DNA of 64,000 bases from Actinomadura hibisca NBRC 15177 (GTDB lineage Bacteria > Actinomycetota > Actinomycetes > Streptosporangiales > Streptosporangiaceae). The position numbers were made by a program, and so were the translations under genes. The first letter of the stretch is position 1, and each line of letters begins with the position of its first letter. Shown piece by piece: positions 1-7,727 of the stretch. Below the pieces are notes generated by a model that saw only the letters and a program-made list of their open reading frames with translations, had not been told where the DNA came from and did not search any database. Location: positions 1 to 64,000 of the forward strand of contig NZ_BCRO01000019.1 of the NCBI RefSeq assembly GCF_001552635.1, written 5' to 3'.

Positions 1-137
1 CCAATCGCTGCACGAGAAACTCGCGTCCCTGTGTGGTTCCCGGAAAACAAACGGGAACCGCTACAATTGAAGAACCGAGCCTTGAGTCGCTCGGACGATG
101 ATCTTCCCGCACCCGCAAGGGTGGTCGGGGGTTGGTC
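1..137 (+). other. rRNA operon spacer upstream of the 5S gene
   Basis: No protein gene is seen here. The segment ends directly at the 5S gene and contains an 8-bp perfect hairpin (35-42 paired with 52-59, loop 43-51), of the kind found in 23S-5S spacers where RNase III-type processing occurs. The conserved 3' end of 23S rRNA is not visible, so the 23S gene presumably ends just left of the window. The assignment rests on position and the hairpin. Confidence 0.6.
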
Positions 138-255
138 GTTCGGTGGTTATGGCGAAGGGGAAACACCCGGTCCCATCCCGAACCCGGAAGTTAAGCCCTT
201 CAGCGCCGATGGTACTGCACGGGAGACTGTGTGGGAGAGTAGGACACCGCCGGAC
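138..255 (+). rRNA. rrf: 5S ribosomal RNA
   Basis: The 118-nt segment has the standard actinobacterial 5S layout: GTTCGGTGG at the start, the conserved block CCGAACCCGGAAGTTAAGCC, then GCGCCGATGGTACTGC, then GTGGGAGAGTAGGACACCGCC pairing back with the start. It is complete and followed by a strong terminator. It is the last gene of an rRNA operon read left to right. Confidence 0.95.
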
Positions 256-267
256 TCTTTTTGCAGG

Positions 268-300
268 AAGGCCCCGCCAGCAATGGCGGGGCCTTTCTCA
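268..300 (+). terminator. Terminator of the rRNA operon
   Basis: The hairpin pairs AAGGCCCCGCC (268-278) with GGCGGGGCCTT (285-295) around a six-base loop and is followed by TTTCTCATTTC. It lies 12 nt after the 5S gene. It also lies just past the 3' end of the minus-strand gene that stops at 304, so it may serve both. Confidence 0.85.
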
Positions 301-303
301 TTT

Positions 304-795
304 CTACGTCCCGAACATCGCCCGTCTCGCCGCGCCCACCGTCTCCTCCAGCGTCGAATGAACCCTCAGATCCGGTCGCGACAACGCCAACTGCTTCACC
401 ACGTCCCGGCGCCGCACATATCCCGGAGAAGCCCCCACCTCCACCGGCGTCCCTCGCTCGACCAGCCGGCCCAGCTCGTACATCGAGATCGGCTGCTGCA
501 CTTCCGGGCTCGGGCTCGGTGGGAACCAGAACAGCACGAACCGCGCCCGATGCGGCTCCTCGTGCAGGTAGCGGTGCTCCCATTCGATCTGTGAGGCGAA
601 CGCCGTGTCGTCCTGAAGGTCGAAGGCGGCCCGCCTCGGGTTCAGCACGGTGACGGCCAGGTCGGCGAGCATCTCGAACGCGGCCCCCTGCCAATCCTCT
701 GTGCCGGTGATTCCGCCGGCCAGGAAGACGGAGAACCCCTCTCCTGAAGGGGCGGCGTCCGGTGCCTCCACGTACTGCGCTCGTCTGGCTTCCAT
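304..795 (-). CDS. Nucleoside 2-deoxyribosyltransferase-like protein
   Basis: A 163-residue protein with the hallmark FLAGGITG at residues 24-31, followed by W35 and an NPRR motif near residue 53, as in the nucleoside 2-deoxyribosyltransferase-like family (Rossmann-type alpha/beta fold). A PISMYELG segment near residue 105 corresponds to the region carrying the catalytic glutamate in that superfamily. Members with this compact layout are often encoded near nucleotide-salvage or phage genes, and the real substrate is unknown. The ATG at 795 was chosen because longer starts (up to 930) would run 56 bp into the upstream gene; no strong ribosome-binding site is visible. The neighbour upstream is on the same strand, 79 bp away. 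Confidence 0.7.
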   Translation of the reverse strand: MEARRAQYVEAPDAAPSGEGFSVFLAGGITGTEDWQGAAFEMLADLAVTVLNPRRAAFDLQDDTAFASQIEWEHRYLHEEPHRARFVLFWFPPSPSPEVQQPISMYELGRLVERGTPVEVGASPGYVRRRDVVKQLALSRPDLRVHSTLEETVGAARRAMFGT

Positions 796-874
796 CCACG
801 CACCGTACTTCCGCCTCACCACAGCCCAAAGGGCGAGGGACAAGCCCCCGCCCTTTGGTCCGCCTCTATTCGAA

Positions 875-1720
875 TTACCGGAATGCAGCGGCATTCCGCT
901 CGGCCCACTCCCCGAACGGGCGCGGAGCACGGCCCAGCACCTTTTCCACGTCCGGGCTGATGCGCTGCTCCTCAGGCTTGGGCTCTCCGAGCACCGCCAG
1001 GGTGGTGTCGACCACGGGTTCCGGGATGAACTGCAACAGCTTCGCCCGTGCCTCCTCCCGCGTCAGTTCGACGAACCGGATCGGCTCCCCGAGTGCCGCG
1101 CCGAGCGCCTCGGCCTGGGCTCGCGGCGTGTTCAGCTCCGGGCCCGTCAGCACGTAGGACTGTCCGGCGTGGCCCTTCTCGCGCAGCGCCGTCGCGGCCA
1201 CCTCCGCGATGTCGTCCGGGTCCACCGTCGGCAGGCCCACGTCCCCGAACGGCGCGAAGACGGTCCGCTGGGTCCGGATCGGCTCCGCCCACGCGAAGGC
1301 GTTGGAGTTGAAGCCGCCCGGTCGCAGGATCGTCCACTCCACGCCCGACTCCCGCACGGCGTCCTCGATGGCCCGCATCCGGCCCCCGTGCGACTCCGAT
1401 TCCGGCCTGGTCTCGACGCCCTGCGAGGACAGCAGCACGACCCGTCCGACGCCCGCGCTCTTCGCGACGTCGAGGATGTCGCGCGGGTTCAGCTGGTACG
1501 CGTTGGGCCCGGTGTCGTGCAGGAACAGCGCGTCGGCGCCGTCGAGGACGGGGCGGAGGCTCTCGGGGTCGGCCAGGTCCGCCTGGTGGGGGCGCACGCC
1601 CTCCGGCACGGCCGTGGCCGAGACGTTGCGCGACACCGCCGTCACCTGCTCGCCCGCCGCCGCCAGGGCCTGCACGAGCGGTCGTCCCACGTTGCCGGTG
1701 GCTCCGGTCACCACGATCAT
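875..1720 (-). CDS. NmrA/SDR-type NAD(P)-binding oxidoreductase
   Basis: A 281-residue protein that starts with the dinucleotide-binding motif VVTGATGNVG (residues 3-12) and continues as an atypical short-chain dehydrogenase of the NmrA-like group: no clear Tyr-xxx-Lys catalytic pair, but a conserved WTILRPGGFNSNA segment near residues 130-142. Such proteins bind NAD(P)H and act as quinone or azo reductases or redox sensors. The ATG at 1720 has a GGAG ribosome-binding site about 6 nt upstream. It is transcribed divergently from a TetR regulator 81 bp away, and two TetR-like inverted repeats lie between them, so it is very probably repressed by that regulator. Confidence 0.85.
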   Translation of the reverse strand: MIVVTGATGNVGRPLVQALAAAGEQVTAVSRNVSATAVPEGVRPHQADLADPESLRPVLDGADALFLHDTGPNAYQLNPRDILDVAKSAGVGRVVLLSSQGVETRPESESHGGRMRAIEDAVRESGVEWTILRPGGFNSNAFAWAEPIRTQRTVFAPFGDVGLPTVDPDDIAEVAATALREKGHAGQSYVLTGPELNTPRAQAEALGAALGEPIRFVELTREEARAKLLQFIPEPVVDTTLAVLGEPKPEEQRISPDVEKVLGRAPRPFGEWAERNAAAFR

Positions 1721-1736
1721 GGTCGTCTCCTACTTG

Positions 1737-1756
1737 TTAGTTAGCTGGCTGACTTA
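1737..1756. promoter_or_regulatory. Putative TetR operator, proximal to the oxidoreductase gene
   Basis: The 20-bp sequence TTAGTTAGCTGGCTGACTTA is an imperfect palindrome (14 of 20 positions agree with its reverse complement) and contains AGTTAG/CTGACT half-sites related to the perfect operator at 1792-1811. It lies just upstream of the ribosome-binding site of the minus-strand gene, where a bound repressor would block its promoter. Confidence 0.55.
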
Positions 1757-1791
1757 GGAGGACGGTACGCGGTTCCTAGTCCGTTGTCTAT

Positions 1792-1811
1792 AGTCAGTTG
1801 GGTGACTGACT
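1792..1811. promoter_or_regulatory. Putative TetR operator overlapping the regulator's start codon
   Basis: AGTCAGT (1792-1798) and ACTGACT (1805-1811) form a perfect 7-bp inverted repeat with a 6-bp spacer that contains the GTG start codon of the TetR gene at 1802. A -10-like TATAGT at 1789-1794 overlaps its left arm. Binding here would give autorepression. Confidence 0.65.
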
Positions 1812-2392
1812 CACCTCGGGCGCGCGGCACCGACAAGCGCCGTCGCCTCATGCGCGCCGCCGCCCGCGTCCTGCACGAGCAGGGCGTCGAGCGCACCACC
1901 ATCGCCGACATCGCCCACGCCGCCGACGTCCCGGTGGGCAACGTCTACTACTACTTCAAGACCAAGGACGAGCTGGTCCAGGCCGCCCTCGCCGAGCACG
2001 CGGGCGGCCTGGCCGAGTTCACCGCCGAGCTGGAGAAGCTGCCCGAGCCCCTCGACCGGCTCAAGGCCCTGGTCGCCTCCTGGATCGAGCAGCGTGACGT
2101 CGCGGCGCGCCACGGCTGTCCCACCGGCACACTGGCCGTCGAGCTCGACAAGCGGGCCGAGGGCGGGCTCGATGCGGAGGCGGGCCGGGTCATCCGGCTG
2201 CTGCTGGATTGGGTGGAGGCGCAGTTCCGCCTGTTGGGCCGTCCCGACGCCGCCGACCTCGCCCTCACCCTCGTCGGCGCCTACCAGGGCATGTCCCTGC
2301 TGGCCAACGCCCTGCGCGAGCCCGGCATCGTGAGCCGGGAGGGCGCCCGCCTGACCAGGTGGCTGGACGCCCTGCCCGAGCCGGCCGCCTGA
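1802..2392 (+). CDS. TetR/AcrR family transcriptional regulator
   Basis: A 196-residue regulator with an N-terminal TetR helix-turn-helix. The recognition region TTIADIAHAADVPVGNVYYYF spans residues 32-52 and is followed by KTKDELV. The C-terminal half is the ligand-binding, dimerising domain, of the kind found in small TetR repressors that control divergent oxidoreductases. The GTG at 1802 was chosen because a -10 element (TATAGT, 1789-1794) ends 7 nt before it, which implies a leaderless mRNA; an upstream in-frame TTG at 1784 would lie in the promoter. It stops 7 bp before the convergent end of the next gene. Confidence 0.9.
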   Translation: MTDSPRARGTDKRRRLMRAAARVLHEQGVERTTIADIAHAADVPVGNVYYYFKTKDELVQAALAEHAGGLAEFTAELEKLPEPLDRLKALVASWIEQRDVAARHGCPTGTLAVELDKRAEGGLDAEAGRVIRLLLDWVEAQFRLLGRPDAADLALTLVGAYQGMSLLANALREPGIVSREGARLTRWLDALPEPAA

Positions 2393-2399
2393 TCGACGG

Positions 2400-3218
2400 T
2401 CAGGGGCGCAGGTCGGTCTTCGCCTCGCCGGTCTCCGGGTCGTAGGGGTAGGAGACGTGCTGGTGGATCATCTTCCAGCCGTCGTCGCCCCGCTGGAAGA
2501 CGCGGGTGCCCCGGGACCAGCTCTCGTCCGCCTGGCCCGCCTGCATCCGGTTCAGGCCCCATGCGACGGCCAGGTCCCCGCGCACCAGGACCTTCAGGTC
2601 GGGCACGTCCCACGTGACGGTTTCGGGGGACGTGTTCATGCCCTGCTCGCAGATGTCGCGCATCTGGGCCGCGCCCGCGTACTGGAGGGGCTCCTCGTGC
2701 TCGTAGGAGACCACGTCGTCGGCGATCGGGGCCATGATGCCGTCCAGGTCCTTGGCCTCGGTGTCGGCGAACCACCGCTCGTGCAGGGCCCGGACCTCGT
2801 GCTCGCCGGTCGCGGTGTCCGGGGCGGCGTCGGGGAACGAGTGGTGCTCGTGTGCGACCGTCCAGCGGCCGTCCTGCTTGCGCAGGCCGAGGGTGAGGCG
2901 CAGGCGGTTCGGTGGGTTCTCGGCGAACTCCCGCTCGGTGCCGCAGCGCAGGAGGGCGTGCGCGAACGCCACGTCCTCGCCCGCGGTGACCTCCAGCGAC
3001 TCGATCTCGAACACCGCGCCCTGGGCCTGCCACTGGAAGAACGGCGACCAGACCTCGCGGTAGGCGTCGATGCCGCGCACGCCCTCGTAGGGCGGCGGCA
3101 CGTCGAACATGACGATGTCGTCGGCGTGGTCGGCCGTGACGGCGGCCAGGTCGCCGGTGTGCACCGCCGCCGCCCAGCGTTCGATCAGGTCCCGGATCTG
3201 CTCGTGGTCGTCGGCCAT
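2400..3218 (-). CDS. Tandem SnoaL-like (ketosteroid isomerase fold) protein
   Basis: A 272-residue protein made of two copies of the SnoaL/NTF2-like fold. The first copy (about residues 1-130) starts with an IRDLIERWAAAVHTGDLAAV helix and has FDVPPPYEGVRGIDAYREVW. The second (about 145-270) has LHERWFADTEAKDLDGIM and SYEHEEPLQYAGAAQM. Single-domain relatives are small-molecule isomerases, hydroxylases or binding proteins; the substrate cannot be told from sequence. The ATG at 3218 was taken as start, and only an AAGGGG-like site precedes it. Two fused domains probably form an internal pseudo-dimer. Confidence 0.75.
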   Translation of the reverse strand: MADDHEQIRDLIERWAAAVHTGDLAAVTADHADDIVMFDVPPPYEGVRGIDAYREVWSPFFQWQAQGAVFEIESLEVTAGEDVAFAHALLRCGTEREFAENPPNRLRLTLGLRKQDGRWTVAHEHHSFPDAAPDTATGEHEVRALHERWFADTEAKDLDGIMAPIADDVVSYEHEEPLQYAGAAQMRDICEQGMNTSPETVTWDVPDLKVLVRGDLAVAWGLNRMQAGQADESWSRGTRVFQRGDDGWKMIHQHVSYPYDPETGEAKTDLRP

Positions 3219-3290
3219 GGGTCCGCCCCTTCGGTTCGGTCGATCAGGTCCGCTGGTACGGACCCGCGCGCCGGGCGGAAGTCATCGCCG

Positions 3291-3506
3291 TCAGTCCTCG
3301 CCGAGTTCGAGCAGGGAGAAGCCGCTGCCCCCGCAGTCGGCGCAGCTCGCCCCCGCCCGCCGCCCGTCGCCGTGGCAGGCGCGGCACAGGCCGTCGTGCC
3401 AGGTCGTGCCGTCCAGCGAGTAGTGCGGGTTCGGGTAGTGCGCGTCCGGCAGGACGCACTCCTCCTGCGTGCGGGCATGGCGGCGACCGCACAGGTCCTT
3501 GCCCAC
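3291..3506 (-). CDS. Small CxxC zinc-ribbon-like protein
   Basis: A 71-residue protein whose C-terminal half contains CRACHGDG and CADCGGSGF, that is, two CxxCxGxG-like motifs resembling one zinc site of DnaJ-type proteins. The N-terminal part has two more cysteines. It starts at GTG 3506 with AGGAG about 14 nt upstream. No function is recognised. It lies between a SnoaL-like gene on the same strand and a divergent LuxR regulator. Four paired cysteines and codon use like the neighbours argue for a real gene. Confidence 0.55.
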   Translation of the reverse strand: MGKDLCGRRHARTQEECVLPDAHYPNPHYSLDGTTWHDGLCRACHGDGRRAGASCADCGGSGFSLLELGED

Positions 3507-3699
3507 GCCCCGGCCCTGGCGCTCCTGAATGACCGACCTCCCCTCGCGGTGAACCCCTGGTGGGCCAAGCTACGGCACGCCTCTGACAGTCCGGCCGCGT
3601 GTCGTCGGGGTGGTGGTCCTTCCCATGCGGGGCCCTGGCAAAGAGTGGTCGAGCCGTTACGATGCGAGTGTCCCCCCGGACTCAGAACGCGAGGTGCCG

Positions 3700-5973
3700 G
3701 TGACCGGTGGTGCGTTGCGGACGGCCGGGCGGCTGCCCGCCGAGGTGACCAGTTTCGTCGGGCGGCGGCACGAGCTGGCCCGGCTGCGGCGGTTGCTGGA
3801 GACCGCGCGGCTGGTGACGCTGCTGGGCCCCGGCGGCGTCGGCAAGACGCGGCTCGCGCTGCGCGCCGCGCGGGAGGCGGCCCGGTCCTTCCCCGACGGC
3901 GTGTACTTCGTGGACCTGGCGGCGGTGGGGGAGCCGGGCCTGCTCGCCCAGACCGTCGCCGACGCCCTGGACCTGCCCGACCAGTCGGTACGGCCGCCGC
4001 TGGACGTGCTGGCCGCCGAGGTCGCCGACCGGCGCGTGTTGCTGGTGCTGGACACCTGCGAGCACCTGGTGGACGCCTGCGCGATGCTGGTGGAGGTGCT
4101 GCTGCGCGCCGGACCCGGCGTGCGGGTGCTGGCCACCAGCAGGCAGCCGCTGGACGCGGCGGGCGAGCACATCCTGCCGGTCGCGCCGCTGGCGGTCACC
4201 GGCGACGAGGGCGACGAGGCGGTGGCGCTGTTCGCCGAGCGCGCCGCCGCCGTCCTGCCCGGCTTCGCGCCGACCGGCGCCGAGCGCGAGCAGGTCGCGC
4301 GGTTGTGCCGCCGGCTGGAGGGCATCCCGCTGGCGATCGAGCTGGCGGCGGTGCGGATGCGCGCCCTGTCGATCGACCAGATCGTCGCGCGGCTGGCCGA
4401 CCGGGAGTTCCTCACCGGCGAGCGGCGCACCCGGCACATCCGCCACCAGACGCTGCGCGGCGCCATCCGCTGGAGCCACGACCTGTGCACCCCGGCCGAG
4501 CAGGCGTTGTGGGCGCGGTTGTCGGTGTTCGCCGACGGGATCGACCTGGCGGCGGCCGAGCGTGTCTGCGCCGACCGGGAGCTGGCCGCCGACCGGGTGC
4601 TGGAGGTCGTCGCCGGGCTGGTCGACAAGTCCGTGCTGACCCGCGACGCCGACGGCCGCTACCGGATGCTGGACACCCTGCGCGAGTACGGGGCGGCCCG
4701 GCTGGAGGAGCGCGGCGAGACCGAGGCCGTGCGGGCGCGGCAGCTCGCCTACTACCGCGCGACGACGGAGCGGCTGGGGCGGGAGCTGACCACGCCCCGG
4801 CAGCAGCGCTGGTTCGAGTGGGAGCGGCGCGAGCACGGGAACCTGCGCGACGTCCTGGAGCACGCGATCGCCCGCGCCGACGCGGGCGGCGCGCTGAGCC
4901 TGGTGGCGGGACTCGTCTGCGTGTGGTTCGCGCGCGGTTGCCTGCGCGAGGCCCGGTTGTGGACGGGCCGGGCGCTCGCCCTGCCCGGCGGCGATCCCGA
5001 CGACCGGTTCCGGGCGCTGCTGGGCGCGGCGTTCGTCGCGCTGTTCCAGGGGGACCGGACGGGGGCCGCCGAGCTGCTGGAGGACGCCGGACGGACGGCC
5101 GCGCAGCCTGATCAGCAGGCGTACCTGACCGAGATGACCGGCATCCTGAAGTTCTTCCAGGGCGACCCCGACACGGCCGCCGACCTGTTGCAGAAGGCGG
5201 TCCGGCGGCACGCCGAGGAAGGGCACACCGACGTCATCGCCCTGGTGAGCGGCATGTTCGCCGCGTGCGCGCTGTACTTCCGGGGCGAGCCGCCCGAGGC
5301 CGAGCAGGCCGCCGAGGACGCGGTGCGGACCTGCCGCGACCTGGGCGAGGAATGGTGCCTGGCGCTGGCGTTGTGGGCGCGCTGCGCGGTGCGGCTCATG
5401 CGCGGGCGGGTGGCCAGGGCCGAGACCGACGCGCTGGAGTGCCTGCGGATCTCCGCCCGGCTGGAGGCGTGGGTCTCGTTCACCGGCGCTCTGGAGCTGA
5501 TGAGCGCCTGCGCGATGGAGCGCGGCGAGCCGGACCGCGCGAGCCTGCTGTACGGGGCCGCCGAGCGGCGGCGGGAGGCGCGGGGCCAGTCCTACATGGG
5601 CGACGCCTTCGCCGACATCTGGCGACTGGCGGGCGACCGCCTGAGCGCCGAGCTGGGAGCGGAGACGTTCCGGGCCCGTTACGCCGAGGGCGCGGCGCTG
5701 CCGGACGCGGAGGTGCTGGCGCTGGCCTCGCGCGAGGCCCGGGCCGTCCCGCCGCCGGTCCCGCCCGATCCGGAGCCGGGGCTCCGGGAGCGGCTGACGC
5801 GCCGCGAGCAGGAGATCGCGGGGCTGGTCGCCGAGGGGTTGTCGAACCGGCAGATCGCCGAACGCCTGGTCATCTCCAAGCGCACCGTCGACTCCCACGT
5901 CGAGCACATCCTGGCCAAGCTCGGCTTCGCCTCGCGCGCCCAGGTGGCCGGATGGGTCGGGCGCGGCGGCTGA
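3700..5973 (+). CDS. LuxR-family STAND ATPase transcriptional regulator
   Basis: A 757-residue regulator. Near the N-terminus TSFVGRRHELARLRRLL leads into an NB-ARC/STAND ATPase with Walker A GPGGVGKTR and Walker B VLLVLDTCEH, followed by an NB-ARC-like winged helix. The middle is helical repeats (TPR-like), and the C-terminus is a LuxR/GerE helix-turn-helix (LTRREQEIAGLVAEGLSNRQ, then IAERLVISKRTVDSHVEHIL). Relatives are ATP-controlled activators, but the target is unknown. Several in-frame starts exist (GTG 3610, ATG 3625, GTG 3694). GTG 3700 was preferred because GAGG lies 5 nt before it. The gene is read divergently from the zinc-ribbon gene. Confidence 0.9.
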   Translation: MTGGALRTAGRLPAEVTSFVGRRHELARLRRLLETARLVTLLGPGGVGKTRLALRAAREAARSFPDGVYFVDLAAVGEPGLLAQTVADALDLPDQSVRPPLDVLAAEVADRRVLLVLDTCEHLVDACAMLVEVLLRAGPGVRVLATSRQPLDAAGEHILPVAPLAVTGDEGDEAVALFAERAAAVLPGFAPTGAEREQVARLCRRLEGIPLAIELAAVRMRALSIDQIVARLADREFLTGERRTRHIRHQTLRGAIRWSHDLCTPAEQALWARLSVFADGIDLAAAERVCADRELAADRVLEVVAGLVDKSVLTRDADGRYRMLDTLREYGAARLEERGETEAVRARQLAYYRATTERLGRELTTPRQQRWFEWERREHGNLRDVLEHAIARADAGGALSLVAGLVCVWFARGCLREARLWTGRALALPGGDPDDRFRALLGAAFVALFQGDRTGAAELLEDAGRTAAQPDQQAYLTEMTGILKFFQGDPDTAADLLQKAVRRHAEEGHTDVIALVSGMFAACALYFRGEPPEAEQAAEDAVRTCRDLGEEWCLALALWARCAVRLMRGRVARAETDALECLRISARLEAWVSFTGALELMSACAMERGEPDRASLLYGAAERRREARGQSYMGDAFADIWRLAGDRLSAELGAETFRARYAEGAALPDAEVLALASREARAVPPPVPPDPEPGLRERLTRREQEIAGLVAEGLSNRQIAERLVISKRTVDSHVEHILAKLGFASRAQVAGWVGRGG

Positions 5974-5999
5974 CGCGCGCCCGCGCGTACGGCGGCCGT

Positions 6000-6035
6000 G
6001 GGGCGGGCCGTCCGGAACGCCGGGCGGCCCGCCCC
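6000..6035. terminator. Bidirectional terminator hairpin
   Basis: GGGGCGGGCCG (6000-6010) pairs perfectly with CGGCCCGCCCC (6025-6035). It lies between the convergent ends of the LuxR gene (5973) and the ABC permease gene (6044). Confidence 0.75.
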
Positions 6036-6043
6036 AGAGCGGG

Positions 6044-6934
6044 TCAGGAGCCGTCCAGGCCCCAGCGGCGGCGCAACGAGCGGTCGGCCGCGCCGAACGC
6101 CACGTCCACCAGGATGCCGATCACCAGGATGACGATCATCGTGGCGATCAGCCCGGCGGCGTCGTTGACGTCGCGGTCGGTGCCCAGCTGCGCGCCCAGC
6201 GACTTGCGGCCGAAGTTCACGATCAGCTCGCCCGCCATCAGGCTGCGCCAGGCGAACGCCCAGCCCTGCTTCAGCCCGCTGACGAACGCGGGCAGCGTGG
6301 CGGGCAGGATCAGGTGCCGGTACATGTTCAGCCCGCGCAGGCCCATGACGCGGCCCGCGCGCTGGAGGATCGGCGGGATGTAGTCGACGCCGGAGATCAG
6401 GCCGTTGGCGATCGAGGGCGCGGCGCCCAGCACCACCACGAACAGGATCGCGCTCTCGCTGATGTTGAACAGCAGCACCGCGAACGGCAGCCACACGATC
6501 GACGGCAACGTCTGCAGGCCGGTGATCAGCGAGCCGAACGCGGCGCGCAGCACCCGCACCCGGGCGACCGCCGCGCCGATCAGCGTGCCGATCGCCACCG
6601 ACACCGCGAAGCCGACCACCGCCCGCTGCATGGTGGTGGCGGTGCTCTCGGCCAGGGACCCGTCCTCGATGCGCTTCCACAGCTCGGGGAAGACGTCGGC
6701 GGGCCCGGGCAGCACCCAGGGTTCCTTCCAGCCCGACCAGACGACGGCCTGCCAGACCAGCAGGCCCAGCACGATCGCGCCGAGCTTGGGCCAGGCCGAC
6801 GACCAGATCCGCAACGCCCGGCCGCGGGTGGTGGCGCCCGCCAGCTCCAACGCGTCCAGCCCGGCGATCTGCCGCTGGAGGGCACTGTCGGGCGGGGTGT
6901 CGGCCGGGGGCGTCTTGTGGGTGTCAACGGCCAT
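6044..6934 (-). CDS. ABC transporter permease, SsuC/TauC family
   Basis: A 296-residue inner-membrane permease of the sulfonate/nitrate/taurine importer type. It has a hydrophilic N-terminus of about 45 residues, then about six transmembrane helices. The BPD_transp_1 loop for contact with the ATPase is seen in GLRGLNMYRHLILPATLPAF (about residues 205-224). It is the third gene of a cluster (binding protein, ATPase, permease), and its start overlaps the ATPase end by 11 nt, which implies translational coupling. It works with the two upstream genes to import a small anionic organosulfur or similar compound. A terminator follows. Confidence 0.88.
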   Translation of the reverse strand: MAVDTHKTPPADTPPDSALQRQIAGLDALELAGATTRGRALRIWSSAWPKLGAIVLGLLVWQAVVWSGWKEPWVLPGPADVFPELWKRIEDGSLAESTATTMQRAVVGFAVSVAIGTLIGAAVARVRVLRAAFGSLITGLQTLPSIVWLPFAVLLFNISESAILFVVVLGAAPSIANGLISGVDYIPPILQRAGRVMGLRGLNMYRHLILPATLPAFVSGLKQGWAFAWRSLMAGELIVNFGRKSLGAQLGTDRDVNDAAGLIATMIVILVIGILVDVAFGAADRSLRRRWGLDGS

Positions 6935-7727
6935 GACGGCCCACCTCCTCGCGGAGCCGGTCGGTGATGGTGCCCGCGAGCGTGGCGACCTCGGTCGAGT
7001 CGATGCGGCGCGGCCGCTCCATCGGCACGGGGAACTCCTCCACGACGCGGCCGGGACGGCTGCTGAGCAGCACCACGCGGTCGCCCAGGCGCACGGCCTC
7101 GCGGACGTTGTGGGTGACGAACAGCACGGTCAGGCCGCGCTCGCGCCAGATCCGCTCGATCTCGTCGTGCAGCAGGTCGCGCGTCATGGCGTCGAGCGCG
7201 CCGAACGGCTCGTCCATCAGCAGGACCGTTCCGGTGTCGGGGTCCTTCTCGTCCACGGTGAGCGCCAGCGCGCGGGCGAGCGCGACGCGCTGCCGCATGC
7301 CGCCCGACAGCTGGTGCGGGCGCTTCTTGGCGAAGCCGTCCAGGTGCACCGACGTCAGCAGGTCGGCGGCGCGCCCGCGCCGCTCGGACCGGGGGACGCC
7401 GCGCATCTTCAGCGCCAGTTCGAGGTTGCCGGTGACGGTCAGCCACGGGAACAGCGCGGGCTCCTGGAACATCAGCGCCACCCGGGCGCCGCCGGTGTCG
7501 ATCGTCCCGGCGCTCGGCCGGTCCAGGTCGGCGACCAGGTTCAGCAGGGTGCTCTTGCCGCAGCCGGAGGCGCCCAGCAGGCACACGAACTCGCCGGGGC
7601 GCACGTCGAGGGACACGTTGTCCAGCGCGAGCAGCGCGCCCGCGCCGGAACCGAAAGCTTTGGAGACGCCGTCGAGCCGGACCGCGGCTGCGGTCCGGCC
7701 CGGGGCGGCCTGGAGGGCCTGGGACAT
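6924..7727 (-). CDS. ABC transporter ATP-binding protein, SsuB/TauB family
   Basis: A 267-residue ATPase with Walker A GASGCGKS (residues 52-59), a Q-loop in MFQEPALFPWL, the signature LSGGMRQRVALARAL, and Walker B VLLMDEPFGALDAM. This is the SsuB/TauB/NrtD pattern. The ATG at 7727 shares one base with the stop codon of the binding-protein gene (TGATG), so the three genes form one coupled operon. It supplies ATP-driven uptake with the downstream permease. Confidence 0.92.
   Translation of the reverse strand: MSQALQAAPGRTAAAVRLDGVSKAFGSGAGALLALDNVSLDVRPGEFVCLLGASGCGKSTLLNLVADLDRPSAGTIDTGGARVALMFQEPALFPWLTVTGNLELALKMRGVPRSERRGRAADLLTSVHLDGFAKKRPHQLSGGMRQRVALARALALTVDEKDPDTGTVLLMDEPFGALDAMTRDLLHDEIERIWRERGLTVLFVTHNVREAVRLGDRVVLLSSRPGRVVEEFPVPMERPRRIDSTEVATLAGTITDRLREEVGRHGR

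Noticed and set aside
3682..5907. Long minus-strand open frame (741 residues) opposite the LuxR regulator
   Set aside because: It is a GC-rich shadow frame; the plus-strand frame has clear ATPase and LuxR domains.
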